Origin: Pseudoxanthomonas indica
GTDB lineage: Bacteria; Pseudomonadota; Gammaproteobacteria; Xanthomonadales; Xanthomonadaceae
DNA length: 64,000 bases
NCBI RefSeq assembly: GCF_900167565.1
Contig: NZ_FUZV01000001.1
Coordinates: 1,550,001-1,614,000, forward strand
Reading direction: 5' to 3'
A model generated the notes under the pieces. It did not search any database and was not told the origin of the DNA. It saw nothing but the letters and a program-made list of their open reading frames with translations. Shown in pieces: positions 8,582-17,003 of this stretch (positions are counted from its first letter, which is position 1; the number at the start of each line of letters is the position of its first letter). A program made the translations under genes and the position numbers.

Positions 8582-8925
8582 CAATCGTCCTTGATCTTCA
8601 GGACCGCGGCGTTGCGCGCATCCAGATACAACTTGCGCACGCGGCCGGTGGGGGTGAGCACCTTGACCTTGTATTCCCACAGGCCGTCTTCGCGCTCGAG
8701 CTCCACTTCAATCACGTCGCCGGGCACGCGCTTGCCCACCACCTCCAGAATCTGCGCCAGCGGCACGATTTCGCCACGGCGCAGCAGCTCGCGCGCTTCG
8801 ATATGGTCGTCCTTGCCGGCCAACGCCACGTACACGGGCGCCGATGCCAGCAGTGCAGCCAGCAGGGCCAGGCTCCGGCCACGGCGGAAGGGACGGTTCT
8901 TTTTGGGCTGGGTTGTCGTGTTCAT
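8581..8925 (-). CDS. Small secreted PepSY-domain protein
   Basis: A 114-residue protein starting at 8925 (MNTTTQPKKNRPFRRG), with a second possible ATG four codons upstream. A hydrophobic segment (LALLAALLASAPVYVALA) serves as a signal peptide or membrane anchor. The remainder has the PepSY pattern: ARELLRRGEIVPLAQIL, then VIEVELEREDGLWEYKVKVL and RKLYLDARNAAVLKIKDD. PepSY domains are thought to bind or modulate peptidases or sensors in the periplasm. First gene of the operon with the response regulator and kinase, so it may tune the sensor from the periplasmic side (inference). Confidence 0.85.
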   Translation of the reverse strand: MNTTTQPKKNRPFRRGRSLALLAALLASAPVYVALAGKDDHIEARELLRRGEIVPLAQILEVVGKRVPGDVIEVELEREDGLWEYKVKVLTPTGRVRKLYLDARNAAVLKIKDD

Positions 8926-9036
8926 GGGGCGCAGCATGCGAAAGCCGTCCTGACATCTGCCTGACGATCTGCGTCGACGGCATGTCAGGCAAGCCAGCAT
9001 AGCCTGCCGGTCATTCCTGTTGGAAACGCACCGACC

Positions 9037-11082
9037 ATGCGGCCACGCAACGACTGCACCCCTCTGTTGGCAAGCCTGTTGATGGCCTGCGCCACCGTTC
9101 TCCCGGCGGCGGCGCAGACCGCGGACACCGGCGCGGCCCCCCGCGCCGGTGTCTATCTTCCCGAGTTCTTCCGCGCCGCCGCGCCGGCCAACGCCTACGA
9201 CATGGTGCTGCGCCTGCCCGGCTTCAGCCTGGTCGAAGCCGACGCCGACGTGCGCGGCTATGCCGGCGCCTCCGGCAACGTGCTGTTCGACGGCGCCCGC
9301 CCCACCAGCAAGCGCGAAGACGTATCGCAGCAACTCAAGCGCATCCCCGCCGGCGCGGTGGAGCGCATCGAGCTGATTTACGCCGGCACCCCCGGCGTGG
9401 ACATGGGCGGCTATGCCGTGCTGGCCAACGTGGTGCGCCACCGCGAAGCCAGCACCGAGTGGGCGGTGGAAGCCGGCGCCGTCGCCGCCACCAACGGCTG
9501 GACCGCGCCGCAGGGCCAGCTGGAATACGGCCGCCGCTGGAACGACAACGCGCTGGACCTGTCGCTGAAACTGGAGCCCGAGCTGGACGACGACACCGGC
9601 CGCGGCCACATAAGCACGCGCGAGTTGGAGAATGGCGAGAGCGAGCGCAGCGCCTGGGACACCCGCACCACCAAGCAGAACACCGAAGCCGGCGTGAGCT
9701 GGCGCCAGCCGCTGGCCGCAGGCCGGCTGACCCTCACCGCCAACCTGCGCGGCGAAGACACCCGCACCCGCAGCACCCTGAGCGGCGGCGAAGAAGACGA
9801 GCGCATCAGCGAAGACGAGGACTACCGCGAAACCGAACTGGCCGCGCGCTACGTGCGCCAGTTCGCCGGCCGCACCACGGTGGAAGCCATGGCCAGCCGC
9901 CAGCGCGGCGACCTGCAGAGCGAGGAGGTTTCGCAGGAAGGCGAAGACCACGAACGCTTCCGCCAGGACACCGACACCGGCGAGACCATCGGCCGCATCG
10001 AACTGACCCACGCCCACAACGACAAACTCTCGCTGCTCGGCGGCATCGAGGCCGCGTACAACTTCCTGGACGGCAACAGCCAGCTGGAAGAAAACGGCGC
10101 GCCGGTCTTCCTGCCCGGCTCGCGCGTGCGGGTGGAAGAACAGCGCGCCGAAGCCAGCGCCGGGCTGGCGTGGCGACCGGCCGAGGCGTGGACGCTGGAA
10201 GCCGGCATGCGCCTGGAGCAATCGAAGATTTCGCAGACCGGCGACAGCGCGCTGGAGCGGCGCTTCACCTACCCCAAGCCGCGCGTGGCCGTGCGCTGGA
10301 CGCCGAGTGAGCGCAACCAGTGGCGGTTGGCGATATCGCGCGAGGTGGGGCAACTGGATTTCGAGGACTTTGCCGCCAGCGCCTCGCTGGAAGGCGGCAC
10401 CGTCAGCGCCGGCAATGCCGAGCTGCAGCCCGACCGCAGCTGGCGCAGCGTGCTGGGTTGGGAACACCACTTCAACGAAGACGCCGCGCTCACCCTGAAC
10501 TGGACGCACGACCGCATCAGCGACGTGGTGGACCGCGTGCTGGTGGTGGATGGCGATGACGTGTTCGACGCCCCCGGCAATATCGGCGACGGCCGCCGCG
10601 ACACCCTGGCGCTGGAACTGGCCACCCCGCTGGACGCCTGGGGCCTGCGCGGCTTCCACCTGCGCACCAGCCTGCTGTACCGCCAGAGCCGCGTCACCGA
10701 CCCGGTCACCGGCGAGCAGCGCGGGATATCCGAAGAGAAGCCGTTTGAAGGCGAGATTGAACTGCAGCAGGAACTGCCCACGCTACGGATGAACTGGGGC
10801 GTGCAGCTGGAACATATCGCCGAGCGCGAAACCAAGTACCGCTATGACCGGATTACCCGCGAGTCCGAGGCGATGGGCTGGACCCTGTTTGCCGAGCGCC
10901 GGACTGGGGAGCATTGGCGGGTAAGGGCCGAGGCCACCGATCTGTTTGGGCGCGGGTTTCGGGAGGAGCGGGAGAAGTGGGAGGGGACGCGGGCGGATGG
11001 GGCCAGCAATGAAGTGGAGTTGAGGAAGCGGGTTTCGCCGGGGTTTGTGGGGGTTACGGTGAGGAGGAGTGTGGGGGGGTGA
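9037..11082 (+). CDS. TonB-dependent-receptor-like outer membrane protein
   Basis: A 681-residue protein with a signal peptide ending near PAAAQ (residue 27). A shortened plug domain is visible at about residues 38-135 (YDMVLRLPGFSLVEADADVRG, GNVLFDGARPTSKREDV, IERIELIYAGTPGVDMGGYAVLANVV), followed by a beta-barrel rich in alternating charged and aromatic strands. It is clearly shorter than the 800-1000-residue receptors elsewhere in the window and lacks their extended N-terminus. It is divergent from the PepSY/two-component operon with about 110 bases between, so that regulator may control it (inference). The last 150-200 bases change from C-ending to G-ending codons (GGG, CGG, GTG). The ligand is unknown. 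Confidence 0.85.
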   Translation: MRPRNDCTPLLASLLMACATVLPAAAQTADTGAAPRAGVYLPEFFRAAAPANAYDMVLRLPGFSLVEADADVRGYAGASGNVLFDGARPTSKREDVSQQLKRIPAGAVERIELIYAGTPGVDMGGYAVLANVVRHREASTEWAVEAGAVAATNGWTAPQGQLEYGRRWNDNALDLSLKLEPELDDDTGRGHISTRELENGESERSAWDTRTTKQNTEAGVSWRQPLAAGRLTLTANLRGEDTRTRSTLSGGEEDERISEDEDYRETELAARYVRQFAGRTTVEAMASRQRGDLQSEEVSQEGEDHERFRQDTDTGETIGRIELTHAHNDKLSLLGGIEAAYNFLDGNSQLEENGAPVFLPGSRVRVEEQRAEASAGLAWRPAEAWTLEAGMRLEQSKISQTGDSALERRFTYPKPRVAVRWTPSERNQWRLAISREVGQLDFEDFAASASLEGGTVSAGNAELQPDRSWRSVLGWEHHFNEDAALTLNWTHDRISDVVDRVLVVDGDDVFDAPGNIGDGRRDTLALELATPLDAWGLRGFHLRTSLLYRQSRVTDPVTGEQRGISEEKPFEGEIELQQELPTLRMNWGVQLEHIAERETKYRYDRITRESEAMGWTLFAERRTGEHWRVRAEATDLFGRGFREEREKWEGTRADGASNEVELRKRVSPGFVGVTVRRSVGG

Positions 11083-11358
11083 ACGCGTGCAACCCCCAGT
11101 GCCCACGCCGCGCCGCTCAGAAAAATCTGCCTCGACAGAAACTAGTTCGACCTAAGAGAAACCCGGGGTCCGCGCAATCGCTCCCTTGCAGACTGCCGAA
11201 TCGACCTCGCCAAGAAACGCTGCCACCCTATGAGTGGCCGTAGAACTCAGGGGTTCCATCTGTCCGGCGCAAAGACCATTCCCGGCTTGTACGCCCGATA
11301 AGTTAATATTGGAGATAAGAACTCTGGGGACGAGTTGCTAGGTTAAGAGGGGAGCAGA
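11083..11358. other. Intergenic left boundary of the accessory island
   Basis: This 276-base stretch between the outer-membrane gene and the nitrilase/SMC operon holds no reading frame I can support. Its second half is clearly more AT-rich than the upstream gene (for example the AAGTTAATATTGG area around 11300), which is where the promoter of the three-gene operon should lie. I saw no direct repeat, tRNA end or integrase that would mark an insertion point. Confidence 0.4.
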
Positions 11359-13074
11359 ATGACACTGGACGTGGTCACCTATGAGCGTCGAATACTAGTC
11401 GGATCTGAGCTGTGGCTTTGCATCGGACAGCTGAGTCGTAGCAAAAACGAACTGACTCCCGCACATCGAAATCGAGCAGCTGCTGACGCCGTGTGCGCAC
11501 TGCTCGAATGCAACGCGGATGGACTCGCACCCATTGACCTGGATTGTGACAATCCACTTCTCACTCGACTACTTGTACTGCCAGAACTGAGCCTCGGATT
11601 CGACGATTGGTCGCTTATCGACCAGGCCATTAGAAACTACAATAAAGCGATTCTCGTAGTCGCGGGATTCGGCTTCACAAAGGTCAAATCGCTTCGCACC
11701 CGCCTACATTTTCCTGAAGGCACGTCTGACGGACGAAACGTCAACTTCGGCTGTGTCTGGGTAAAACTTCCTGCATCCGGCGACACGGAAGAATTACACG
11801 ACGCCCACTATTACTGCAAAAACTTTCCTGAGCAGACGGAGGAGCAGCCCGCCTTCGACCCTGTTCGAGCGACCTCCCACAAGGCCTTGATTTTCCAAGA
11901 TTGCACATTCGCGCCTCTAATATGCGCTGACCTACTTGCAGATTCTGAAGCTCAGAAGCCAAATGCTGTCGATCAATTAAAAACACTGAAACAGGAAAAT
12001 GGTAAGCCACTCATTGTCGCTGCAAGCGTTCTGCAAGAAACACCATGGCACGGAATATGGAGCAGTCGGCTAGATCGAGTGACAGACTGCGGATTCGTCC
12101 TCGCGCTTGCCAACTACTCTCATAAGGTCCGACCCGCAACTTATGACGATGACCCCAATCGGAATCTCAGTGGCGCTTATGCTGCCGCAGGCACCATAAA
12201 TGGCACCCTGCCGGACTCAATTGATTGCAGCGCGCGAGACGGCCAGACTGCAAGGGGGACGGTGCTCCGTGACTCATGCGAAGTTTTCACAGCCGGATTG
12301 CTTCGAGTAGAGAATTTCTCGTCGACAAAGGGCCGCCATCTTTGGCTTGTCCGATGGGGTCAAACGTATTCAAACGCAGCCTTCACCCGAATTAGTACAA
12401 GGCTTACCTACGAGATCCCGCGGATATGTCATCGAACCAAGCACCTCCAACCTTCGGCCAGCGCAATTTCGAGAGTTACATCTCACCTTGAAGAAGCAGA
12501 CGACGCGAGGAAGGCTTCCTTCTTTCTATCAATTTCTGAGGGCCCTAACAGCACCTCCACGGATCCTAATCCGTCACTTAATTCTTCGACGAATAAGAGC
12601 ATGGAGAATGCACTCAGGGTAGCTGACGCGCTGTCGCGATCGTCGTACTTCCCTTGGCCAACAGATCTCCAACCCACACTTATGGTCAACATTCCCACAA
12701 CTGAGCAGGATCCAAGTCTGAGATGTTCCGCATACGTTTGGAGCAGCACGAAAGAGCATTGGTCAGGCATGGCAAGCTCTCTTCAATCATACATTGATGA
12801 CCCGATCCCCCGACCTGCTCTTGTGGTCTTCGCAGAAGACATGAACGGGATACCACTTAACCAAGATGATGTGACCTTACAGTTCGATACGACGGGGCCG
12901 AGGGAAGACGCTCAAGTTGACTCGACAGCACCGCGCGCTCACGCGAATACCGTCATCGCTCTCCCCTTCTCGACGGGTTTAAGAATTAGCAGCGTAGTTG
13001 ATACGGGTACCTACCCGGATACGATTGCTCAACTTCGGATCTCAATACTAACTGCAGCAGGTTTGATCCCGTGA
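11359..13074 (+). CDS. Nitrilase-fold (carbon-nitrogen hydrolase) protein, putative effector of a Lamassu / ABC-three-component-like system
   Basis: A 571-residue protein. The N-terminal half has the nitrilase-superfamily triad at the expected spacing: Glu76 in VLPELSLGF, Lys154 in YYCKNFPEQ and Cys189 in LICADLLAD, followed by IVAASVLQETPWHG and GFVLALANYS, which match the family's core strands. Such enzymes cleave amides or nitriles. Residues from about 310 to 571 match nothing I recognise and are Ser/Thr-rich in the middle. The ATG at 11359 follows a good AGAGGGGAG ribosome site. The stop overlaps the next gene's GTG by 4 bases. Base and codon use (AGA, ATA, CTA, AGC-rich) is more AT-rich than the neighbours, which fits horizontal transfer. 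The place in a three-gene operon with an SMC ATPase suggests an effector role; that is inference. Confidence 0.75.
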   Translation: MTLDVVTYERRILVGSELWLCIGQLSRSKNELTPAHRNRAAADAVCALLECNADGLAPIDLDCDNPLLTRLLVLPELSLGFDDWSLIDQAIRNYNKAILVVAGFGFTKVKSLRTRLHFPEGTSDGRNVNFGCVWVKLPASGDTEELHDAHYYCKNFPEQTEEQPAFDPVRATSHKALIFQDCTFAPLICADLLADSEAQKPNAVDQLKTLKQENGKPLIVAASVLQETPWHGIWSSRLDRVTDCGFVLALANYSHKVRPATYDDDPNRNLSGAYAAAGTINGTLPDSIDCSARDGQTARGTVLRDSCEVFTAGLLRVENFSSTKGRHLWLVRWGQTYSNAAFTRISTRLTYEIPRICHRTKHLQPSASAISRVTSHLEEADDARKASFFLSISEGPNSTSTDPNPSLNSSTNKSMENALRVADALSRSSYFPWPTDLQPTLMVNIPTTEQDPSLRCSAYVWSSTKEHWSGMASSLQSYIDDPIPRPALVVFAEDMNGIPLNQDDVTLQFDTTGPREDAQVDSTAPRAHANTVIALPFSTGLRISSVVDTGTYPDTIAQLRISILTAAGLIP

Positions 13075-13604
13075 CGACTACTTCCCGTGACCTTACATTA
13101 CTCCTGTCGCAGGTCGGCATCGTCGAACATGGGCCACAGATCGACCTTCTCCCCGGCGTGGCGGCCAAGGTCTATCGCTCAAGCTATGTACGGCTATACA
13201 TAGCTCTCTGCGAACAGGACACGGAACTCAACTGGCCCGAGATAGTTCGAATTGTGGATAAGAAGGTGCTGGAGGATATTCGCGGCGAAGAACTGAAAGA
13301 TGGTGGCGTCGTAGACGCTCATGTGTGCTTCGTAGCTAACGATGCTGAGTCGGCTTCCCTCTGGGCTCTGAGAAACGAGAGAACTGTACGCAACGTGTCA
13401 CGCAAGTATTGGTTGAGCACCTCAGAGTTCCCTAGCCAGCTCCTCAATCGCCTTCCGATTCTGCCCATTTCCGATCCGCCCAACGTGCAGCGTTCAGAGA
13501 CCCTCCAACTTGCGGCAGATGACTCCAACTGGTTGGATAGTCTCATCGCGGAGGGGCCATCGTTAACTTTCACAAAATTCACGTCAAATTTGGATTCCAA
13601 CTAA
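13071..13604 (+). CDS. Small middle component of a three-gene SMC/ABC conflict system (LmuC-like position)
   Basis: A 177-residue protein with a GTG start at 13071 overlapping the nitrilase gene's TGA, and a TAA that shares one base with the ATG of the SMC gene (TAATG). It has no motif I can name. It looks globular: an N-terminal region (LTLLLSQVGIVEHGPQIDLL), a central aromatic segment (VKVYRSSYVRLYIALCEQ-like) and a mixed C-terminus ending NLDSN. A small protein between effector and ATPase is the typical arrangement of Lamassu (LmuA-LmuC-LmuB) and of ABC-three-component systems, so I call it by position rather than by sequence. Composition is AT-rich like its partners. Confidence 0.6.
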   Translation: MTTTSRDLTLLLSQVGIVEHGPQIDLLPGVAAKVYRSSYVRLYIALCEQDTELNWPEIVRIVDKKVLEDIRGEELKDGGVVDAHVCFVANDAESASLWALRNERTVRNVSRKYWLSTSEFPSQLLNRLPILPISDPPNVQRSETLQLAADDSNWLDSLIAEGPSLTFTKFTSNLDSN

Positions 13605-16264
13605 TGGCCGTGCTAGTTGATAACCTTAGCGTTGCAGCATTCGGCGGAATACGAACGAGCTTAGATCTCGATCTAACTGCGCCACTGACGCTCATCTACG
13701 CGCCAAACGGCACTGGGAAGACATCGCTAATCGAGTCTATAGACTGGCTTTACGGAGGCGATATTCGCGAAGCTCGATGCAAGGTCGCAAGCAACCTGGA
13801 GCCAACCAAGGTCGCTATCAGCGCCGTCATTGGCTCGAAGCCGGTTAGCGCCATGCGCGCAATTGATTCCGGCAGGTCGTCAAGAGTTTCTAACGGTGCG
13901 CAGGTAGGCGAAGCCGAATTCTTGCAGAGTCTCGCGCCCGATTGTGACGTTTCCGAACTCTCGGCTATCTCTCGAATTCCGAAACTTAAAGCCTATCTTT
14001 CATCCAATCATGTGCTTGGTGTTGGTGCGCTTGGCAGACTTATCGATAGCGAGAATGCTGACGCCAGAGCTGATGCCATGGCGGATCTGGCGGGGACAAG
14101 GATCCAGCGGAATGCTCAGAAGGTTATGGACCTGTATCGCAAGAAGCTTCTTGAACGACGGGCAAGACTCGAATCTGAGCTGTCTCGATTCATTGAGCTA
14201 GAAGAACAGTACCTGAAGCTTTCGAAGGATAGGGCCGACATTGACGCCCTTGTAAAGGAGGCGAGCAGGCTTCTCGTTGGATCTGATCAAGATGTCGCTG
14301 ACTTTGAGCGTCTGACAATCGTGGCAAACAGAGAACTCGAGGACCTAAGAGTTCGCATGGAATCTCTTTCGGAACTTCGGTCCGTACTCACGTTACTGTC
14401 GACTTTCGATAAACCAGATCATTCGATGCAGATCTCAAGCCTGGAGGACGAGATTCGTGATCTGAGTTCTTCCTTACGGCGCGACAACGAGCAATCTGTG
14501 GAGACTTCTCGACAGAATGACCTGCTTGCTGCCGAAGTAGCCGACCTGAAGAAGCTTGGGGATGCACTTCTAGATTTGAACGCCGTATGTGGCGACACCG
14601 AAACACTTCATGAGGCTCGATTAGCAGCCAGCAGCCTTGCCTCGTTCTCGAGCATCGAAGTTGCCGCTAATCGTCTTGAAGCCCTCGCGGTCACTCCGTC
14701 GGAATTTCTGCACGACACGTCGACCCTTCGAGATCTCCAACTTCGTTCTAACGAGATTCAAAAGTTGCTTGTTGAGATGAGATCTGAAGACCAACTTCAG
14801 GCTGAGGTTATCGCGAAGGAGCGTTCTATCTCCGAAAGCGCGACGACTCGGCGCGCCTTGAGTACGCTCAGGTCTGATGCTGTCAGGATAGCTATGCTTG
14901 CGCATCAGCATGATGGGCAAGGTACATCCTGCCCGTCATGCGGCCATGATTGGGTCACTCGCTCTCAGCTTGAACAGGCTTTCCAAGATTCACTTCAGCA
15001 AATGCCCCACGCGGAAGCGCATCTGCTTGTTTCAGAGGCGTCACTGCTATCGGATGTAGAGCTCTTGCGCTCTGAAATCGCTTCACAACGATTCCGTCGA
15101 GAGGAACTTCAGAAGGCAGACGCTGAAATCGAGATACACCTGAAACGAATCAGCGACGCGAATGCACTTGCTCGTAGATTTGGACTTGATTCTGCTGCCA
15201 GCATTAGCCATGAGACCATTCAACAGGCTCAAAGGAATCTTAGGGTAGCCGAGAAGCTAGCGGTCGTAGACCAACTGTATTCCACACACTCAGACTGGAA
15301 GGCTATCCCGGAGTCGACAACTCCTGCTTCCGCAGCAAAGATTGCTGCTATAGCGGCAGCTTCAGCTCACTCTAAACTTCTGCGTAGCGAGCATTCGCTT
15401 GAAGCTCTTGGTGCGTCAATTGAGCAGGACAGTGCTTCTATATCGGAGCGGGAAGGCGTACTTAGATCATTAAGAGAGAGCGTTGCAGTTCATGAAAGTC
15501 TGCGCTCGAAGTTACAAGTTCTTCAAAGCCACCTTGGGCTCAATCTTACGACTTCAGCCCATCTGAAGGAGGTGGACGATCAACTAGTTCTTCGCCAGAA
15601 GGACGTCCGTGCTGCATTGGAACATCTCCGTGCAGCGGGAGACATTCAAGGGAAAACTGCTCTTGGATTGGAGGCGGAGAAGGCATCGATTGCTGCTGGT
15701 GCACTTGCAAAAGATATTGAATCCCTTGACGCGGAACTCATTCGAGTACATCGCGTACACAGTCAAGTCGAGAAGCAGGCGGAACATCACCGAGAAAGGC
15801 TAGTAGCCACAGTTGGCCCGTCGGTCAGCCAGCTCTTTCAACGAATGCAGGTGAACAGAGTTTTCGATTCGGTGTCTGTGGGCCCCTCATTCGAGTTGGA
15901 GGGCTTGCTTGGGCGATTCTCGCTTCAACCGGAATTGTTTAGCACGGGCCAGCGCCAAGACCTAGCCCTTGCATTCTTTCTGGTGCGAGCATTTGCTATG
16001 GGAGGCAGCTTCTTTTTGGACGAGCCATTGGCTCACCTCGACGACGTAAACCGAGTTGCCGTACTGGATACTCTTCGATCGTTCGTGCTTTCCGGTCGAG
16101 ACTCAACTCAGCGTACGCGGCTTGTCCTGACCACCGCGAGCTGGACTACGACTCGACATGTAATTCAGAAGTTCATGAAGGTTCAAGACGAGGAGACTCT
16201 TCTTCGCGCGTATCAGCTTACGGGGAATGTCAGCACTAACGTATCGTTGGTTGAACTTGCGTAG
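13604..16264 (+). CDS. SMC/Rad50-like ATPase with zinc hook (LmuB-like)
   Basis: An 886-residue ABC ATPase of the SMC/Rad50 kind. Walker A is at residues 33-41 (APNGTGKTS), within LTLIYAPNGTGKTSLIES. Long coiled-coil arms follow, with a zinc-hook CPSC at residues 443-446, almost exactly the midpoint. The C-terminal half carries the ABC signature FSTGQRQDLALAF (from residue 779) and Walker B FFLDEPLAHLDD with Asp806 and Glu807. Such proteins bind DNA and dimerise through the hook. The ATG overlaps the previous stop by one base, so all three genes are translationally coupled. In Lamassu systems LmuB is thought to sense phage or plasmid DNA structures and release the effector. A short CGTAGC-GAA-GCTACG hairpin overlaps the stop codon. 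Codon use is AT-rich. Confidence 0.88.
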   Translation: MAVLVDNLSVAAFGGIRTSLDLDLTAPLTLIYAPNGTGKTSLIESIDWLYGGDIREARCKVASNLEPTKVAISAVIGSKPVSAMRAIDSGRSSRVSNGAQVGEAEFLQSLAPDCDVSELSAISRIPKLKAYLSSNHVLGVGALGRLIDSENADARADAMADLAGTRIQRNAQKVMDLYRKKLLERRARLESELSRFIELEEQYLKLSKDRADIDALVKEASRLLVGSDQDVADFERLTIVANRELEDLRVRMESLSELRSVLTLLSTFDKPDHSMQISSLEDEIRDLSSSLRRDNEQSVETSRQNDLLAAEVADLKKLGDALLDLNAVCGDTETLHEARLAASSLASFSSIEVAANRLEALAVTPSEFLHDTSTLRDLQLRSNEIQKLLVEMRSEDQLQAEVIAKERSISESATTRRALSTLRSDAVRIAMLAHQHDGQGTSCPSCGHDWVTRSQLEQAFQDSLQQMPHAEAHLLVSEASLLSDVELLRSEIASQRFRREELQKADAEIEIHLKRISDANALARRFGLDSAASISHETIQQAQRNLRVAEKLAVVDQLYSTHSDWKAIPESTTPASAAKIAAIAAASAHSKLLRSEHSLEALGASIEQDSASISEREGVLRSLRESVAVHESLRSKLQVLQSHLGLNLTTSAHLKEVDDQLVLRQKDVRAALEHLRAAGDIQGKTALGLEAEKASIAAGALAKDIESLDAELIRVHRVHSQVEKQAEHHRERLVATVGPSVSQLFQRMQVNRVFDSVSVGPSFELEGLLGRFSLQPELFSTGQRQDLALAFFLVRAFAMGGSFFLDEPLAHLDDVNRVAVLDTLRSFVLSGRDSTQRTRLVLTTASWTTTRHVIQKFMKVQDEETLLRAYQLTGNVSTNVSLVELA

Positions 16265-16446
16265 CGAAGCTACGTGGGGGATCGGAGAGCGACTTTGCGA
16301 GTCCAAGCTGCATTTCCTACAGATAGCTCAGAAGTTACGTAGGCGCGGTAGCGGGGTTTTCTGACAGCGCTTGACCGCTCGAAGGGCTAATGTTGATTGG
16401 CCAGTTGAGCCTTCACCTTGACTTCGCTCGGCAAAATAAAAAACGC

Positions 16447-16481
16447 GCGGGCCGCAGGTGCTACCAACACCCACGGCCCGC
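16447..16481 (+). promoter_or_regulatory. Structured leader hairpin upstream of the SymE-type toxin gene
   Basis: An 8-bp GC stem (GCGGGCCG at 16447-16454 with CGGCCCGC at 16474-16481) continues after a symmetric CA/CA internal loop into a 4-bp GGTG/CACC stem closing a 7-base loop. It is preceded by an A/T-rich AAAATAAAAAA run and ends 32 bases before the toxin's ATG, close to the AAGGAG ribosome site. This is the place where type I systems have an antisense RNA or a translation-blocking structure. An antisense RNA similar in role to SymR or ptaRNA1 is possible but not shown. Confidence 0.55.
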
Positions 16482-16513
16482 TAACCACCAACAGCTAACT
16501 CAAGGAGCTGCCA

Positions 16514-16771
16514 ATGGCTAACGCCAATCCTAAATCACGCCCACGCAAACAAGAACGCACCCTCACCATCAGCACCTCGGGCTACCAGCCGCCCGACCGC
16601 GACGACCAGCTGCGCAGCCGGGAGTTCATGAGCTGCGAGGACAGCCGCCCCTATGTCTCCGTGCCCTACATCCGCCTCAAGGGGCAATGGCTGGCGGAGG
16701 CCGGGTTCCACCGCCGGCACCAGGTGCGCGTGGAGATAAGCCACGGAAGGCTGGTCATCACCGCCAAGTAG
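16514..16771 (+). CDS. SymE family type I toxin-like protein
   Basis: An 85-residue protein from an ATG with an AAGGAG ribosome site 8 bases upstream. The N-terminal 25 residues are basic (NANPKSRPRKQERT). The C-terminal 35 residues (IRLKGQWLAEAGFHRRHQVR followed by VEISHGRLVITAK) are the SymE_toxin core, an AbrB-like swapped-hairpin fold. SymE of E. coli is an SOS-induced protein, repressed by the antisense RNA SymR, and linked to RNA cleavage or nucleoid condensation. The upstream region holds a strong hairpin and the gene is followed by a rho-independent terminator. It sits between the SMC operon and a PemK-type gene, in an accessory island. Confidence 0.85.
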   Translation: MANANPKSRPRKQERTLTISTSGYQPPDRDDQLRSREFMSCEDSRPYVSVPYIRLKGQWLAEAGFHRRHQVRVEISHGRLVITAK

Positions 16772-16780
16772 GCGCACCCG

Positions 16781-16803
16781 ACCCCGGCCTGGCCGGGGTT
16801 TTT
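16781..16803 (+). terminator. Rho-independent terminator of the SymE-type gene
   Basis: The stem ACCCCGGCC / GGCCGGGGT with a single-base loop is followed by TTTTTG on the plus strand, 10 bases after the stop codon. Confidence 0.88.
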
Positions 16804-16835
16804 GTTGGCACAAGGCAAATGACTGCATCGGCAAG

Positions 16836-17003
16836 GCTTTTTGCCTCGCGTACCGGGCAAAAGGCCTGGCGAGCGGAGTTCCGAGCTCCGTCGGCGATGC
16901 TTTTTGCTTCGCGCGCCGGGCTACCGGGCATCACGCGCAAGGCTCCGAGCCTTGCAGCCGAAGCAAAAAGCTCCGCGCGCAAGGCTTTTTGCTTCGCGCG
17001 CCG
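16836..17003. repeat. Cluster of degenerate direct and inverted repeats between two toxin genes
   Basis: GCTTTTTGCTTCGCGCGCCG occurs twice exactly (16899-16918 and 16984-17003) and once in degenerate form (16836-16855). An inverted copy, GAAGCAAAAAGC at 16960-16971, pairs perfectly with 16984-16995. Related GC-rich fragments (accgggc, gcaaggctc, gccttg) continue to about 17070. The region 16772-17086 holds no gene I can support; the repeats fill most of the gap between the convergent SymE-type and PemK-type genes. Confidence 0.6.

Noticed and set aside
8926..10659. A long upstream extension of the PepSY gene opposite the receptor-like gene
   Set aside because: The extension is antisense to a clear gene; the MNTTTQ start with a signal segment gives a normal small PepSY protein.
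11359..13074. First island gene as a biosynthetic nitrilase or apolipoprotein N-acyltransferase
   Set aside because: It has no membrane segments, is twice the usual nitrilase length, and is coupled to an SMC-type ATPase.
16836..17003. Possible CRISPR array
   Set aside because: Copies are few, unevenly spaced and partly inverted, and there are no cas genes nearby.
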